Positions 55,234-64,000 of a stretch of DNA of 64,000 bases are shown piece after piece (positions within the stretch are counted from its first letter, which is position 1; the number at the start of each line of letters is the position of its first letter). The notes beneath the pieces were generated by a model that was given only the letters and a program-made list of their open reading frames with translations, did no database searches and was not told the DNA's origin. The DNA lies in assembly GCA_951394045.1 (NCBI GenBank), contig OX595986.1, positions 3,563,534 to 3,627,533 of the forward strand, in the 5' to 3' direction. The position numbers were made by a program, and so were the translations under genes. Source of the DNA: Nitzschia sp. DOCU1 (Eukaryota; Bacillariophyta; Bacillariophyceae; Bacillariales; Bacillariaceae).

Positions 55234-56070
55234 TTATGCGTCGAACGTCACGATCACGTGTCGGGACGACTTGTAGTCTGGATGTAGTTCCGAACTTTCC
55301 ACTTCTCGTAGGTTCTGGAATTTTTTAACTAGTTCCAGAAGAAGCGGAGTACCTTCTCGTTGTCGGCAGGATCCAATGATTACTTTGGTATGACCTTTCG
55401 TGCTGTACTTGTCAATGATGTCTACCACCCCACGCGTCTCTCTCGCGGAAAGCGTACAATCCGTGATGATCACAAGATCAAAGACTGCCTCCTCGTTCTC
55501 CGAAAATAGCGATTCGAGCGTTTGGTTGGCTTTATACCAATCCAACTCACGACATGTCACCCTGCCTGCAACCATAGTCTTGCTAGTAGTAGAGTCACGC
55601 AGTATCCCATTCCTCTGACAATTCTCTTCCAAATACTTGACCACCGTTCCGTACTCGGTCGATAAGACTGCGGCCCCCATTTTAGCCAGACAAATACTCA
55701 GCATGCCAGTTCCTGCTCCTAGTTCAAGGACTTGAATAGGTCGATCCGCTGAGGGTTTCACATTCAAGTCTAGCGCTGTAACCAGGTCTTGCGTCCCTTG
55801 TTCCACAAAACATTTGTGCTCGAGCCATTTTGCTGTAAAAGTGGCGCAATCCCAAACTCTGGTCGCTATCTTCCCTAAATCTTCTTTAATCATAATATTC
55901 TCCTTCACGCCTGATGCATTGGTTATTGGCAATGAGTACTCCTCAAAGCTGTGGACGTACCCGCGAACCATCTCCCTCTCCCACGACGTTTTCTTGGGAG
56001 GCACAACATTTCGCTGCACCAACAGTTTCTCGAGGCTTTGGGCGCTCGGTGTCGAATCACTTGCTGTCAT
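55234..56070 (-). CDS. METTL21-type protein lysine methyltransferase
   Basis: 278 residues, one exon. Family members transfer methyl from AdoMet to lysines in chaperones and elongation factors. Evidence: ATRVWDCATFTAKWLE before motif I, motif I VLELGAGTGMLS (~105-116), acidic Glu after it (STEYG), and post-motif FDLVIITDCTLS, which takes the place of the family's D-x-x-Y/F. The C-terminus ends in VIVTFDA. A 73-codon frame stops three bases upstream of the ATG (56073-56294); it could be an upstream ORF or an unspliced leader exon. Substrate cannot be inferred. Confidence 0.82.
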   Translation of the reverse strand: MTASDSTPSAQSLEKLLVQRNVVPPKKTSWEREMVRGYVHSFEEYSLPITNASGVKENIMIKEDLGKIATRVWDCATFTAKWLEHKCFVEQGTQDLVTALDLNVKPSADRPIQVLELGAGTGMLSICLAKMGAAVLSTEYGTVVKYLEENCQRNGILRDSTTSKTMVAGRVTCRELDWYKANQTLESLFSENEEAVFDLVIITDCTLSARETRGVVDIIDKYSTKGHTKVIIGSCRQREGTPLLLELVKKFQNLREVESSELHPDYKSSRHVIVTFDA

Positions 56071-56403
56071 GTTCAGTGTATCTGGGGGTAGTACCTGTCG
56101 TCATTTCCAACCAGATACACCAAAGGAATGTGTGGACTGACAACAAAGTCAATGAATGTTCCAACAAATCCTTCCTTGCTACGATTGGTCATCAACGCGG
56201 GCACATCAAAATAACTACAGTGCCCCGTTGAGTCTTGATTGTCGACTACGTCGACTAAATCTTTAGCCTCTTCTTCAAGTGGAGTTGCGAGCATGTAGTC
56301 CTCGGAGTCATATCGACGGACTCATCATCCAGCGGTCCTCAGTCCCGGTACTATTACTATGCTTTATCATTTCTATCATATCATTTCTAACATTCAACTT
56401 GTC

Positions 56404-57300
56404 TCAGCGCCTTCGGGATTTTGTAGAGGCTTCAGCACCCAAGCGAAGAAGTAGGGACGAGGTAACAGTGCGACCAACTTGCTTTGCCTTAGCAAGGCCT
56501 CCGGAAAGAAGCGGTACCGCCATTTGCGCCATCGTTTCGCTTTGCTCTTTGAACAAACTGTTTTGCCTGGGGTAGCTCTTCCGCATATCAATCATGAGGT
56601 TGAGTCCAGTAATTGAACCCAATGTCTGCACAATGGCGTGGGCAGGACCGTCGGCTTGGAAGCTGCATGACTCGTACAGTCTAATGGCTGGTTTGTTGTT
56701 AGTATTAACGCACAAACGGACGTCTGCTTGAGAGGGTCCAGCCACAAACTTATCAACACCTTCAATCATTAAACGACGCCCTAGTCCCTTCCCACGTTCA
56801 GATGGTTGAACGAAGACGTTCTTGACCAAAATGGAGTTGGGGGATTGGAAGTGGCATTCCGCTGTAGCCAAGATTTCGTTGGTGGCAACGCGTCGGGCTA
56901 CGATGCACTCTTTTCGTTTAGTAGTTCGGACAGATCTTGTAAGTGCTCTGGCTTCAAGAAAGGATAGTTGTGAGGCCAAAAGTTTCTCTGGTGGCTTTAC
57001 TGCAAAGTCGACCGTGGCTCTGCAGGCTCGAATGGCCTGCAAGTCTTCAGGTAGCTTCGCTACTTCAATTGTCACGATGTTGGTGTCGTCCGCGTTTGTA
57101 AAGAACGTTTCAAAATTTGAAAGGCTCGGAGGTGCCGGTATGCTCCAAGCTGAAACTTGGACTGAAAGCAGCACTATCGCGAACGCCAAAACCCGCAGCA
57201 GCCGCCGCGGCAACAATCCAAACCAGCAGCAGTGGCGGTGGTCAACAGCTCCACCAAACCGGATCGACGAACCCGCTTGCTTCCCAGTAGCATACAACAT
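56404..57300 (-). CDS. GNAT-family N-acetyltransferase, probably plastid-targeted
   Basis: 298 residues, one exon. Hydrophobic signal at ~34-48 (LLRVLAFAIVLLSV) ends VSAWSIP, where Trp52 would be the +1 residue of an ASAFAP-type plastid signal. The acetyltransferase core follows: VARRVATNEILATAECHF, motif A VFVQPSERGKGLGRRLM (acetyl-CoA binding), and NKPAIRLYESCSF (motif B). An extra C-terminal ~65 residues are basic. Plant plastid GNATs acetylate N-termini or lysines of photosynthetic proteins; the same role is inference. The 34 residues before the signal are unusual; the true start might be different. Confidence 0.8.
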   Translation of the reverse strand: MLYATGKQAGSSIRFGGAVDHRHCCWFGLLPRRLLRVLAFAIVLLSVQVSAWSIPAPPSLSNFETFFTNADDTNIVTIEVAKLPEDLQAIRACRATVDFAVKPPEKLLASQLSFLEARALTRSVRTTKRKECIVARRVATNEILATAECHFQSPNSILVKNVFVQPSERGKGLGRRLMIEGVDKFVAGPSQADVRLCVNTNNKPAIRLYESCSFQADGPAHAIVQTLGSITGLNLMIDMRKSYPRQNSLFKEQSETMAQMAVPLLSGGLAKAKQVGRTVTSSLLLRLGAEASTKSRRR

Positions 57301-57707
57301 GTTGTCACTTATGAATGAGAAGACTAACTATGCACTTGGACCTTCTTGGCACGTACGTTTGTGTTTACTTTCGCGATGGGGTTCTGCGTTGACCATTTCG
57401 CCATATCGCCACGTGCGAAGAAAAAATGAAATAGAGGTGATGTGGTGCGACTGGACGAAATTTTCTAACGACAAACCACTGTTTAATGAGATTCCGGATT
57501 CCATATTCTACAACCGTGATCGACCATTCCGATTTCTTTTGCCCCTCTCGTCATCATCACGCGCCTTTTATTTTGGTGAGCGACAATGATGGTGCTGGCG
57601 GAAAGTAGAAGATGAGCGGGAACCACAAAGCTAGGACACACGCTTATATACTCACTTTTCAGCGGCATCATCTGAAGATGACATGATAGCTGTGGGTCAT
57701 TTGAAAA
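57301..57707. promoter_or_regulatory. Divergent promoter region, GNAT / M23 peptidase
   Basis: 407 bases, both neighbours start away from it. No motif singled out. Confidence 0.45.
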
Positions 57708-58754
57708 ATGGGAAGAAAGAACATCAAATCGGCGCAGAAAAAGAAGAAACGAAATAATCCTCCACCAAAATCTCAATGGAACTTTCTGGCGGAAGCAGGG
57801 CCTGGTTGCTTTATCGCGAGACGAGACAAATCTCCAGATTGGATGATCGAATGGGAAGATGTGGATCCAGAAGAGTTTGAAGGAGTTGAAGTGCCTGATG
57901 TTGCCATCGATCCGGAAGATCGGACCCTGTCGCTGTGTAACGTGGATTCTTTCACAAAAATTGCTTACATTACGGTCTTTGACAACAATGTCCTTGGTGC
58001 CGACGGAAACGAACTACCTCTTGGGTCTTCAACAGATAATAAGGGAGTGACGAACAAGTGTATCACATTCATCGTACTCTGCCCGCCCAGGATATTCGCA
58101 CATTTGTGCTTTCTGGATGTTCCTCCAGGCGAGGACATTACGGAAGTCCGAATCGAAAGTGACGTCCAAAAGTGGGAACAACACCCAAACCCGCAAGATG
58201 AACACCCGCAGCGCTTGTGGTTTCCACTTCAGGGAGGTCCGTTTTTGTGTACTCAAGGCGAGAATGGCGAGTTAACGCACTTTTTCTCTGGGAATCTTCA
58301 TGCCATTGACTTTCGATGCCCCATCGGCACTCCACTTATCGCGGTTGCCGACGGTGTGGTCGTAGAAGCCAAGGATACAAACACGTTGACGGGTGTTGCC
58401 GTCTCCAACTTGTTCGAATGGAACAGCATTATCATTCGATTGGATGACGACCGCAAACAGCAGACCCGCTCGGACGGCCCCTTGTTTGTGGAGTACGTTC
58501 ACATTCAAAAGGCAAATGTCCAGGCTGGAGATCGCGTGAATCGAGGACAAGTAATTGGTGAAAGTGGAAGTGTTGGTTTTAGTCCCGAACCGCATTTACA
58601 TTTCTCTGCTTTTCGGAGCGCTGAGCCAACAGCTCCCACGGTTAGAGTGCGATTCGAAGCTTCTTCGGAAGAAGGTCCCACCGGGCATGCATTTTTGCCC
58701 CGAGCAGGAAATTGGTACGGTGGCGCCGGGATGGTCGAACCGCCGCCAACGTGA
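57708..58754 (+). CDS. M23 (LytM-like) metallopeptidase
   Basis: 348 residues, one exon; no signal peptide, basic N-terminus (RKNIKSAQKKKKR). The C-terminal half is an M23 fold: LHAIDFRCPIGTPLIAVADGVVVE (His198, Asp201), EYVHIQ (His265), VQAGDRVNRGQVIGESGSVGFS and PHLHF (His296, His298). Bacterial M23 enzymes cut peptidoglycan cross-links using a His/Asp and H-x-H zinc site; here the first pair is H-x2-D, one residue shorter than the usual H-x3-D, so activity is open. The first 170 residues are not recognised. Origin by transfer from bacteria is possible. Other eukaryotic copies may exist. Confidence 0.82.
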   Translation: MGRKNIKSAQKKKKRNNPPPKSQWNFLAEAGPGCFIARRDKSPDWMIEWEDVDPEEFEGVEVPDVAIDPEDRTLSLCNVDSFTKIAYITVFDNNVLGADGNELPLGSSTDNKGVTNKCITFIVLCPPRIFAHLCFLDVPPGEDITEVRIESDVQKWEQHPNPQDEHPQRLWFPLQGGPFLCTQGENGELTHFFSGNLHAIDFRCPIGTPLIAVADGVVVEAKDTNTLTGVAVSNLFEWNSIIIRLDDDRKQQTRSDGPLFVEYVHIQKANVQAGDRVNRGQVIGESGSVGFSPEPHLHFSAFRSAEPTAPTVRVRFEASSEEGPTGHAFLPRAGNWYGGAGMVEPPPT

Positions 58755-58997
58755 GAATGAATTGCTATCCAGACTTTATTCGCCCGCTTGATTTCAAAAC
58801 CGACGTATGGCTACGTACAGAGCCGTGTTTGAATCCAATGTCAAACCCTTCCTTACCGTGCCAACTTGTGGAAAGGGAACTTGGTCTCGGCTTCCATGGT
58901 TGGCATGAGAGGAAACCTGACTTTGCAACAATCGAATCGAAGATAAAAGTCGTTACCACTCGCTAAATTTCTGAATGTCTAATTTAGTTGACACAAA

Positions 58998-59936
58998 TTA
59001 CTGACTGACCATAAACGTGTCAAACGTCATTCGACTCGCTCCAGTAGAGCTTTTCTGTATCGATCCAGAAGGCGCCTTGGCGACAAATGCCGTCAAATCT
59101 TGCAAGAGCGTCAGCGGCAGCGAGCCTCCCCCAGACTTGTGAAGAGCACAGATCTTTACTTTACCACCCGAGTGCTCTTCAAGGACTACATGCACCTGCG
59201 CTACCGCACATAGCTCCTCCTCCTTGGTAGCATCGAGGACGAAAATGGGCTTTCTCGCCCCTTCCGCTTTCAAGATTGTAACTGTCTGAATGAACGGGGG
59301 GTTGTCTACTCCTGCGATGTATTTTGCCGACTTGAAGTCACTGTCTGCTTCCAGAGTCACACCTTCACTTTCTTTCTTTTGTGCAATCTCACTCACAAGT
59401 GGTATCCGAGTGGTTGCCAGAGCACATTGGATTCCCCGTCCACAGGCATCCAACAAACTTCCGCCTTCGGATGACAGAACTAGCAAATCAATGTCAAGTT
59501 TCCAAACGAAATGATGCGAAACGACCCGAAGCTCTTTTTTGTTCAGTAGATGTGGAACTAGCAGTTCTGTCAAGGTGGACTCCAATTCTTCGTCACGTCG
59601 TTGTCCCGTATTGTGTAACAAGTCGACGTGTACGGAAATCATCCCCTCATCGGGTCGGGCCCGAGCGGGAACGGCAAGACCAGCCCTCACGGAAACCAGA
59701 ATATTCAATTCACCAGTGGGAAGAAAGACGCGAGCAGAACCATGGGACAATACCAGAGGGTCAGCAGATGATCCCTCTGCATTTGTGGACGTGGATCCAA
59801 AGTCGGCCAAGTACGCCCGTACTTCGTGGCACGCTCGTCCGTCTTGGCGGCAGTTTTGTCGGCAGCCTTCCACGATGAAATTTTGTTCCGACGCGGAGAT
59901 ATCACGTTGGTTCGGTAGACTCATGCTGAAGCTCAA
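58998..59936 (-). CDS. RRP42: RNA exosome core subunit RRP42 (EXOSC7-like)
   Basis: 312 residues, one exon. RNase PH-fold subunit of the nine-member exosome ring that threads RNA to the catalytic subunits. EQNFIVEGCRQNCRQDGRACHEVR, VLSHGSARVFLPTGELNILVSVRAGLA and EGMISVHVDLL are the Rrp42 signature; PIFVLDATKEEELCA and the second RNase-PH half follow. As in other eukaryotic ring subunits, phosphorolytic residues are not evident. Start at 59936 or Met5. Close identification. Confidence 0.93.
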   Translation of the reverse strand: MSFSMSLPNQRDISASEQNFIVEGCRQNCRQDGRACHEVRAYLADFGSTSTNAEGSSADPLVLSHGSARVFLPTGELNILVSVRAGLAVPARARPDEGMISVHVDLLHNTGQRRDEELESTLTELLVPHLLNKKELRVVSHHFVWKLDIDLLVLSSEGGSLLDACGRGIQCALATTRIPLVSEIAQKKESEGVTLEADSDFKSAKYIAGVDNPPFIQTVTILKAEGARKPIFVLDATKEEELCAVAQVHVVLEEHSGGKVKICALHKSGGGSLPLTLLQDLTAFVAKAPSGSIQKSSTGASRMTFDTFMVSQ

Positions 59937-60395
59937 TTTTGGCTCTCTCTTCCTCCAGGCCTTCGTAAACCGAATGAATTGTTGAAATGTGGTTATCCTG
60001 ACGATGGCGTTATTGTGCTAGAAGGGACGACGTTTCATCGCGATTTTTTATCGTAGATAGAGCTAGAAAGGAGATGAGTGATTGTGCCGAAGTCACACTA
60101 GTCGAACTGCCTACAGTCGAATTTAGTCGATTACGCGTTCTCTTCACGTGGACGACTAAATGGACTCACACGTGGATGACTTAGACAGGTCAATTTCGGG
60201 CTTCGTTGGATCTTACGCAACATCTTCAAATCTATGTGGAGAGTGATGACGATGGGGTTCCGTTGCGATGATGATGTGGGTTTCGGCGAAAGTTGATGAT
60301 GTTCTTGGATCGTCTATGGTCAAAATAAGGCATCAAAAGTTGCAAGCTACCAAAAGTTGCGCCCCACCTCCTGCTTTCACCCTCTTTTTTGAACA
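59937..60395. promoter_or_regulatory. Shared promoter, RRP42 / SHMT
   Basis: 459 bases between opposite-facing starts. Contains three AGTCGA hexamers (60100, 60115, 60125) and a 13-base direct repeat built on the G-box CACGTG. Confidence 0.5.
60145..60181. repeat. G-box direct repeat CACGTGGAyGACT
   Basis: CACGTGGACGACT (60145-60157) and CACGTGGATGACT (60169-60181), same orientation, 24 bases start to start. CACGTG is the binding core of bHLH and many bZIP factors. Confidence 0.5.
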
Positions 60396-62019
60396 ATGGA
60401 ATTATTTTGTTTCCTATCGTTGTTGTTGCCACTCAATTTTCTGTTCGTCGAGAGACATGTGTTTGCAGACGCGTTCTCAATGCCTGGCAAATATCGGCAG
60501 CGGAGATCGCCGCTGTTAACAAGTCTGATGGTGTCCATGGAGAAGAAGCCAAATGTTGCTTCCCCGAGTCTGGAAGATTTCGATCCCGATCTGGCTGCCA
60601 TGGTCAACGCCGAAGATCAGCGGCAAAGAAAGGGTCTGGAGTTGATTGCCTCCGAGAATTTCGTGAGTAAGGCGGTGCGCGAGGTTCTTGGTAGCTGTCT
60701 CACAAACAAGTACAGCGAAGGAGGAGGTACGTGAAGAAAAAATGAAACAATCTTATTCCTAATTGCTCTTTTCGCCAGCTTAACTTTTTCCACGTTCAGT
60801 CGGTCGAAGATATTATGGAGGCAACGAGTACATAGATCAAATTGAGACGCTATGCATGGATCGAGCTCTCAAATTGTATGGATTGGATCCAAGCGAGTGG
60901 GGTGTCAACGTTCAACCATACTCGGGATCTCCGGCCAACTTTGCCGCTTATACGGCTCTTTTGCAGCCACACGATCGCATCATGGGATTAGACCTACCAT
61001 CAGGCGGCCATTTGACGCATGGATTTCAAACGGCAAAGAAAAAGGTCTCGGCAACCAGTGTGTACTTTGAGAGTCTTCCCTACGTGGTGTCACCTGAAAC
61101 AGGGCTTATTGATTATGACGAGATGGAAAAGCGAGCAAAGATTTTCTTTCCCAAATTGCTGATTGCTGGCGGGTCGGCGTATCCTCGAGAGTGGGATTAC
61201 AAACGAATGAGAGAAATTGCAGATTCTGTGGGAGCCCTGCTCATGGTAGATATGGCGCATATCTCGGGTCTGGTCGCTGGAGGAGTGGCAGCAAGTCCAT
61301 TCCAATACGCCGATCTGGTGACGAGTACGACGCACAAGACTCTTCGTGGCCCACGCTCTGGAATGATTTTTGCGAAAGTGGAGTACATGGACCAGATTAA
61401 TGCGGCCGTCTTCCCTTCGCTACAGGGAGGACCACACAACCATCAAATTGGGGCTTTGGCAGTCGCACTAAAGGAAGCGAGTCAACCCGAGTTCACGGAG
61501 TATGCCAAGCAGGTTGTCGCGAATGCAAAGGCGCTGGGAGAAGGTTTGCAGAAACGAGGACATACACTAGCAACTGGGGGTACTGATAATCACCTAATAT
61601 TATGGGATGTTCGACCCTGGGGCATGACTGGGTCGAAGGTGGATAAAGTTCTGGAAGAAGTCAGCATCACGGCAAATAAGAACAGTCTTCATGGGGATGT
61701 TTCCGCCATCAATCCTGGCGGAGTACGACTTGGCACTCCAGCACTCACAACGCGGGGTCTAACAGAAGCAGACTTTGAGAAAGTGGCCGAATTTCTACAT
61801 CGTGGTTGTGAGGTTGCCATTCAGGCCCAGAACATTGCTCAGCTGGAGGTCGATGCTGAATTTGCGTCAGATTCTACAAAGAGGAAATCGAACAAGGTGT
61901 TGCTAAAGGACTTCGAGAACGTGTTAGCCGTAAACGAGGAGGTCAAACGTTCCATTCAGCAGCTCAAGAACGAGGTCGAAGAATTCTCCCTTACTTTCTA
62001 CATGCCCGGATCGGACTGA
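60396..62019 (+). CDS. Serine hydroxymethyltransferase, probably plastid
   Basis: PLP enzyme converting serine and tetrahydrofolate to glycine and 5,10-methylene-THF. Exon 1 60396-60726, intron 60727-60799 (73 bases), exon 2 60800-62019; 516 residues. A signal peptide ([13 protein letters not shown]) and FADAFSMPG, with Phe27 at +1, fit import into a complex plastid. The core starts [12 protein letters not shown]; the splice gives [20 protein letters not shown]. Schiff-base Lys290 lies in [11 protein letters not shown], and [14 protein letters not shown] is present. All SHMT motifs intact. Organelle assignment rests on the leader only. Confidence 0.93.
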
Positions 62020-62744
62020 CGCTACTAGCTTGTTTTAGTCGAAGAATGACTACCGGTAGTCCCTATTGGAAGCGCATCCCGTGTCGCCACTGTCATCTCT
62101 AGAGTAGCTAGCTCTTCACGACGATAGCCAAATCGATTGACAAACACTAGCAAGTCTATTTCATAAAATATATAAATAGTTTTTAAGGGAAAAACGGCTC
62201 GAGCGAATTCACTTCAGGTCTATGAACCAAAGTCGTTGGCAACTACGCGCAGATGGAGGCGCCTCGAAGGCTTTCAAGCTAGAGACTACTGAGGAAGCTG
62301 TTGAGCGATGAAAGGCTGTGTAGTTCAAACTATGCACTATGAGGTGCCAATGCAGCTACCGAGCGAATCGAGTCAAAAGGCTTCCTGTACTGCATAGTGG
62401 CCAAAACCCTTTACATGCTTAGGTACTCTTTGTGGTACTATCGCTACTCCATACGGTAGCAATGGATGCAGTACCAGCAGCTACGTTGAAGTGTCGTAGA
62501 ATCTTTCCGGCGAAAGAGATTCTTCTTGCGGCACGGACGTCACTCATCTTTGTTCTTTCGTTCTCGCCGCGCTCTTGCGTACTTGTTGTCGTCGCGAATG
62601 CGGATCTTGGAATTGAGCCCGTGAAAAGATACGATGACGACGACGAAGCCAAAGACATGCAGCTGGTCAAAAAGAGCCGAATTTCTGTTCTCACAAGCTT
62701 CGAAACGACCAATGCTCTATTCGAGGCCTGCCATTTTAAATAAC
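62020..62744. other. Intergenic region
   Basis: 725 bases between the SHMT end and the nucleotidase start. Opposite-strand ORFs near 62419-62751 overlap one another and look like chance; expected to hold the nucleotidase promoter. Confidence 0.45.
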
Positions 62745-64000
62745 ATGGCAAGTATAACGACTTTAGCAGTCTTGCTGCTATTAAGCATTTCCCGACAGTC
62801 GCCGATGGGCGTGCACGGATTTGTCAGTCGAAGTGTCACCCCGCAAATAGGTGTGGGGAACGCGAAAAGACCTACACTTCGTCGACGCTCACTATCTCTT
62901 TCCTATGATATTGATAGTGACGAGGAAGCTGAACAACGCATCGGAGAACACCCCGTCAAAACGACTTTGGAAGAGCCGCCGAAAGCGAAGCCCGTAAATG
63001 GAGCGACCTTTGACGGACGATACGGTGATCTAATTGCCGAGCTGGGACTAGAGGGCAAACTGAAGCATGTCGGAGGTCTCGCTGACAAGCAAAAAGTGAG
63101 CTCTTATGATGTTTTCTGTAATCGAGAACTAAAGCAAGATAAGCTTGCTGCTGTTGGATTTGATATGGACTACACACTGGCGCAATATCAGCAACCGGCA
63201 TTCGACAAGCTGGCATTCGACGGGGCGAAAGAGAAACTGGTCTACAAACTTGGCTATCCTAAGGAGGTTTTGGATTTTGAATACGATCATGAGGTATGCA
63301 TGAACTTTGATGGTTTGGCGAAGTCAAATTCGACATTTTCTCAATATAGGGTTTGCTCTTCTTAGCGCTGGACACGAGGCTTGATCATCGACACGGAACG
63401 CGGGAATTTCCTGAAAATTGACCGTCACAAATATGTTCGAGTTGCGTATCATGGCTTGGAAGAAATTTCGTCGTCAACGAGGAAGATTTTGTATTCCAAA
63501 AACTTTAACAAAGTGGAGAGTTTCTCAGAAAAGTCATATGTCAATCTGGATACCTTGTTTCAATTTGTCGATGCCCATCTGTTTGCGCTTTTGATTGATA
63601 TGAAGGATCGAGGAGGGTATGACTTTTTGGACTACAAAACGTATGGTGAAATTTACCGTCAGATTCGGGAGAGTGTTGACCTATGTCATCGTGACGGAGT
63701 TATCAAAGATGAGGTTGCAAGGAATCCGGAGAAGTACATTGTTCTGGACAAGGGAACCATTCCCATGTTGCGACAATATCGCGCAGCTGGGATCAAGACG
63801 TTCTTGCTTACGAACTCTTTCTGGGAATACACATCGACCGCGATGAATTATCTTTAGTAAGTAGCGACAGCAGTGGCGGATACTTGGATTATCTTGAATG
63901 GCTTTCTAACTTTTGGAATTTGTGCAGCCACGGAAAGAAGGTGGACGATGAGTTGCAAAAGAAGAATGAATGGATTGAACTCTTTGACTTGTGGTAAGTT
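62745..64000 (+). CDS. HAD 5'-nucleotidase (NT5C2/IMP-GMP type), partial (3' end outside window)
   Basis: Dephosphorylates purine nucleoside monophosphates, by family. Exons 62745-63293, 63366-63856 and 63928-63993, then a GTAAGT donor at the right edge; introns 72 and 71 bases. HAD motif I is GFDMDYTLAQY (Asp140, Asp142), motif II TFLLTNSFWEY. RWTRGLIIDTERGNFLKIDRH after the first splice is the hallmark of the purine 5'-nucleotidase family, as is GKKVDDELQ. The N-terminus (TTLAVLLLLSIS, then VHG/FVSR with Phe26) looks like a signal plus plastid transit signal. The frame is open further upstream of 62745 but without signal character. Confidence 0.88.

Noticed and set aside
56073..56294. 73-codon ORF directly upstream of the methyltransferase
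   Set aside because: Ends three bases before the methyltransferase ATG in the same frame and has no recognisable domain; kept only as a possible upstream ORF or leader exon.
62419..62751. Overlapping ORFs on both strands upstream of the nucleotidase
   Set aside because: Both have random-looking composition, no motif and no neighbour support; one overlaps the nucleotidase start.

Overview
The window reads as nuclear DNA of a photosynthetic stramenopile, most likely a diatom. Four points support this. Genes are dense, sit on both strands, and have zero to three short GT-AG introns (about 61 to 170 bases). CbbX, the red-type Rubisco activase, is nuclear and starts with a signal peptide ending in ASAFAP, the import signal of complex red plastids. 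Several other proteins carry variants of that signal. The gene families (soluble-type adenylyl cyclase, FYVE-lipase, MIT-calpain) are eukaryotic. I cannot name the genus. No rRNA, tRNA, transposase or CRISPR array was found.

Layout. 1-10 kb: USP14/Ubp6 deubiquitinase (cut by the left edge), VWA protein with a CaaX-like end, papain-fold protein, SAP-domain RNA-export factor (SARNP/Tho1), caspase-like protease, basic-region protein. 10-22 kb: small membrane protein, LRR protein, plastid DUF1995 protein, tandem-repeat coiled-coil protein, UAA-type nucleotide-sugar transporter, transportin-3-like importin. 22-33 kb: an 1847-residue adenylyl cyclase with an NTPase region and a mitochondrial PPR-like protein with a triplicated N-terminal module. 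33-45 kb: FYVE-lipase-FYVE protein, MIT-calpain, USP36-like deubiquitinase. 45-64 kb: CbbX, a 2.7-kb sparse region with two phased palindrome arrays, SAM decarboxylase, RAD51 paralog, ribonucleotide reductase large subunit, METTL21-type methyltransferase, plastid GNAT, M23 peptidase, exosome RRP42, plastid SHMT, and a HAD 5'-nucleotidase cut by the right edge.

Most genes are in divergent or convergent pairs, so many intergenic gaps are shared promoters or shared 3' ends. The clearest functional pairing is a RAD51 paralog and RNR1 fired from one 509-base promoter with two E2F-like sites; RNR1 also has a KEN box and CDK-consensus sites in its tail. The most unexplained structure is a pair of arrays at 47.3-47.8 kb, in which 11-base palindromes recur at exactly 29-base spacing.

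Splice sites were placed by hand from GT-AG signals, reading frame and family motifs; no alignment or transcript data were available.
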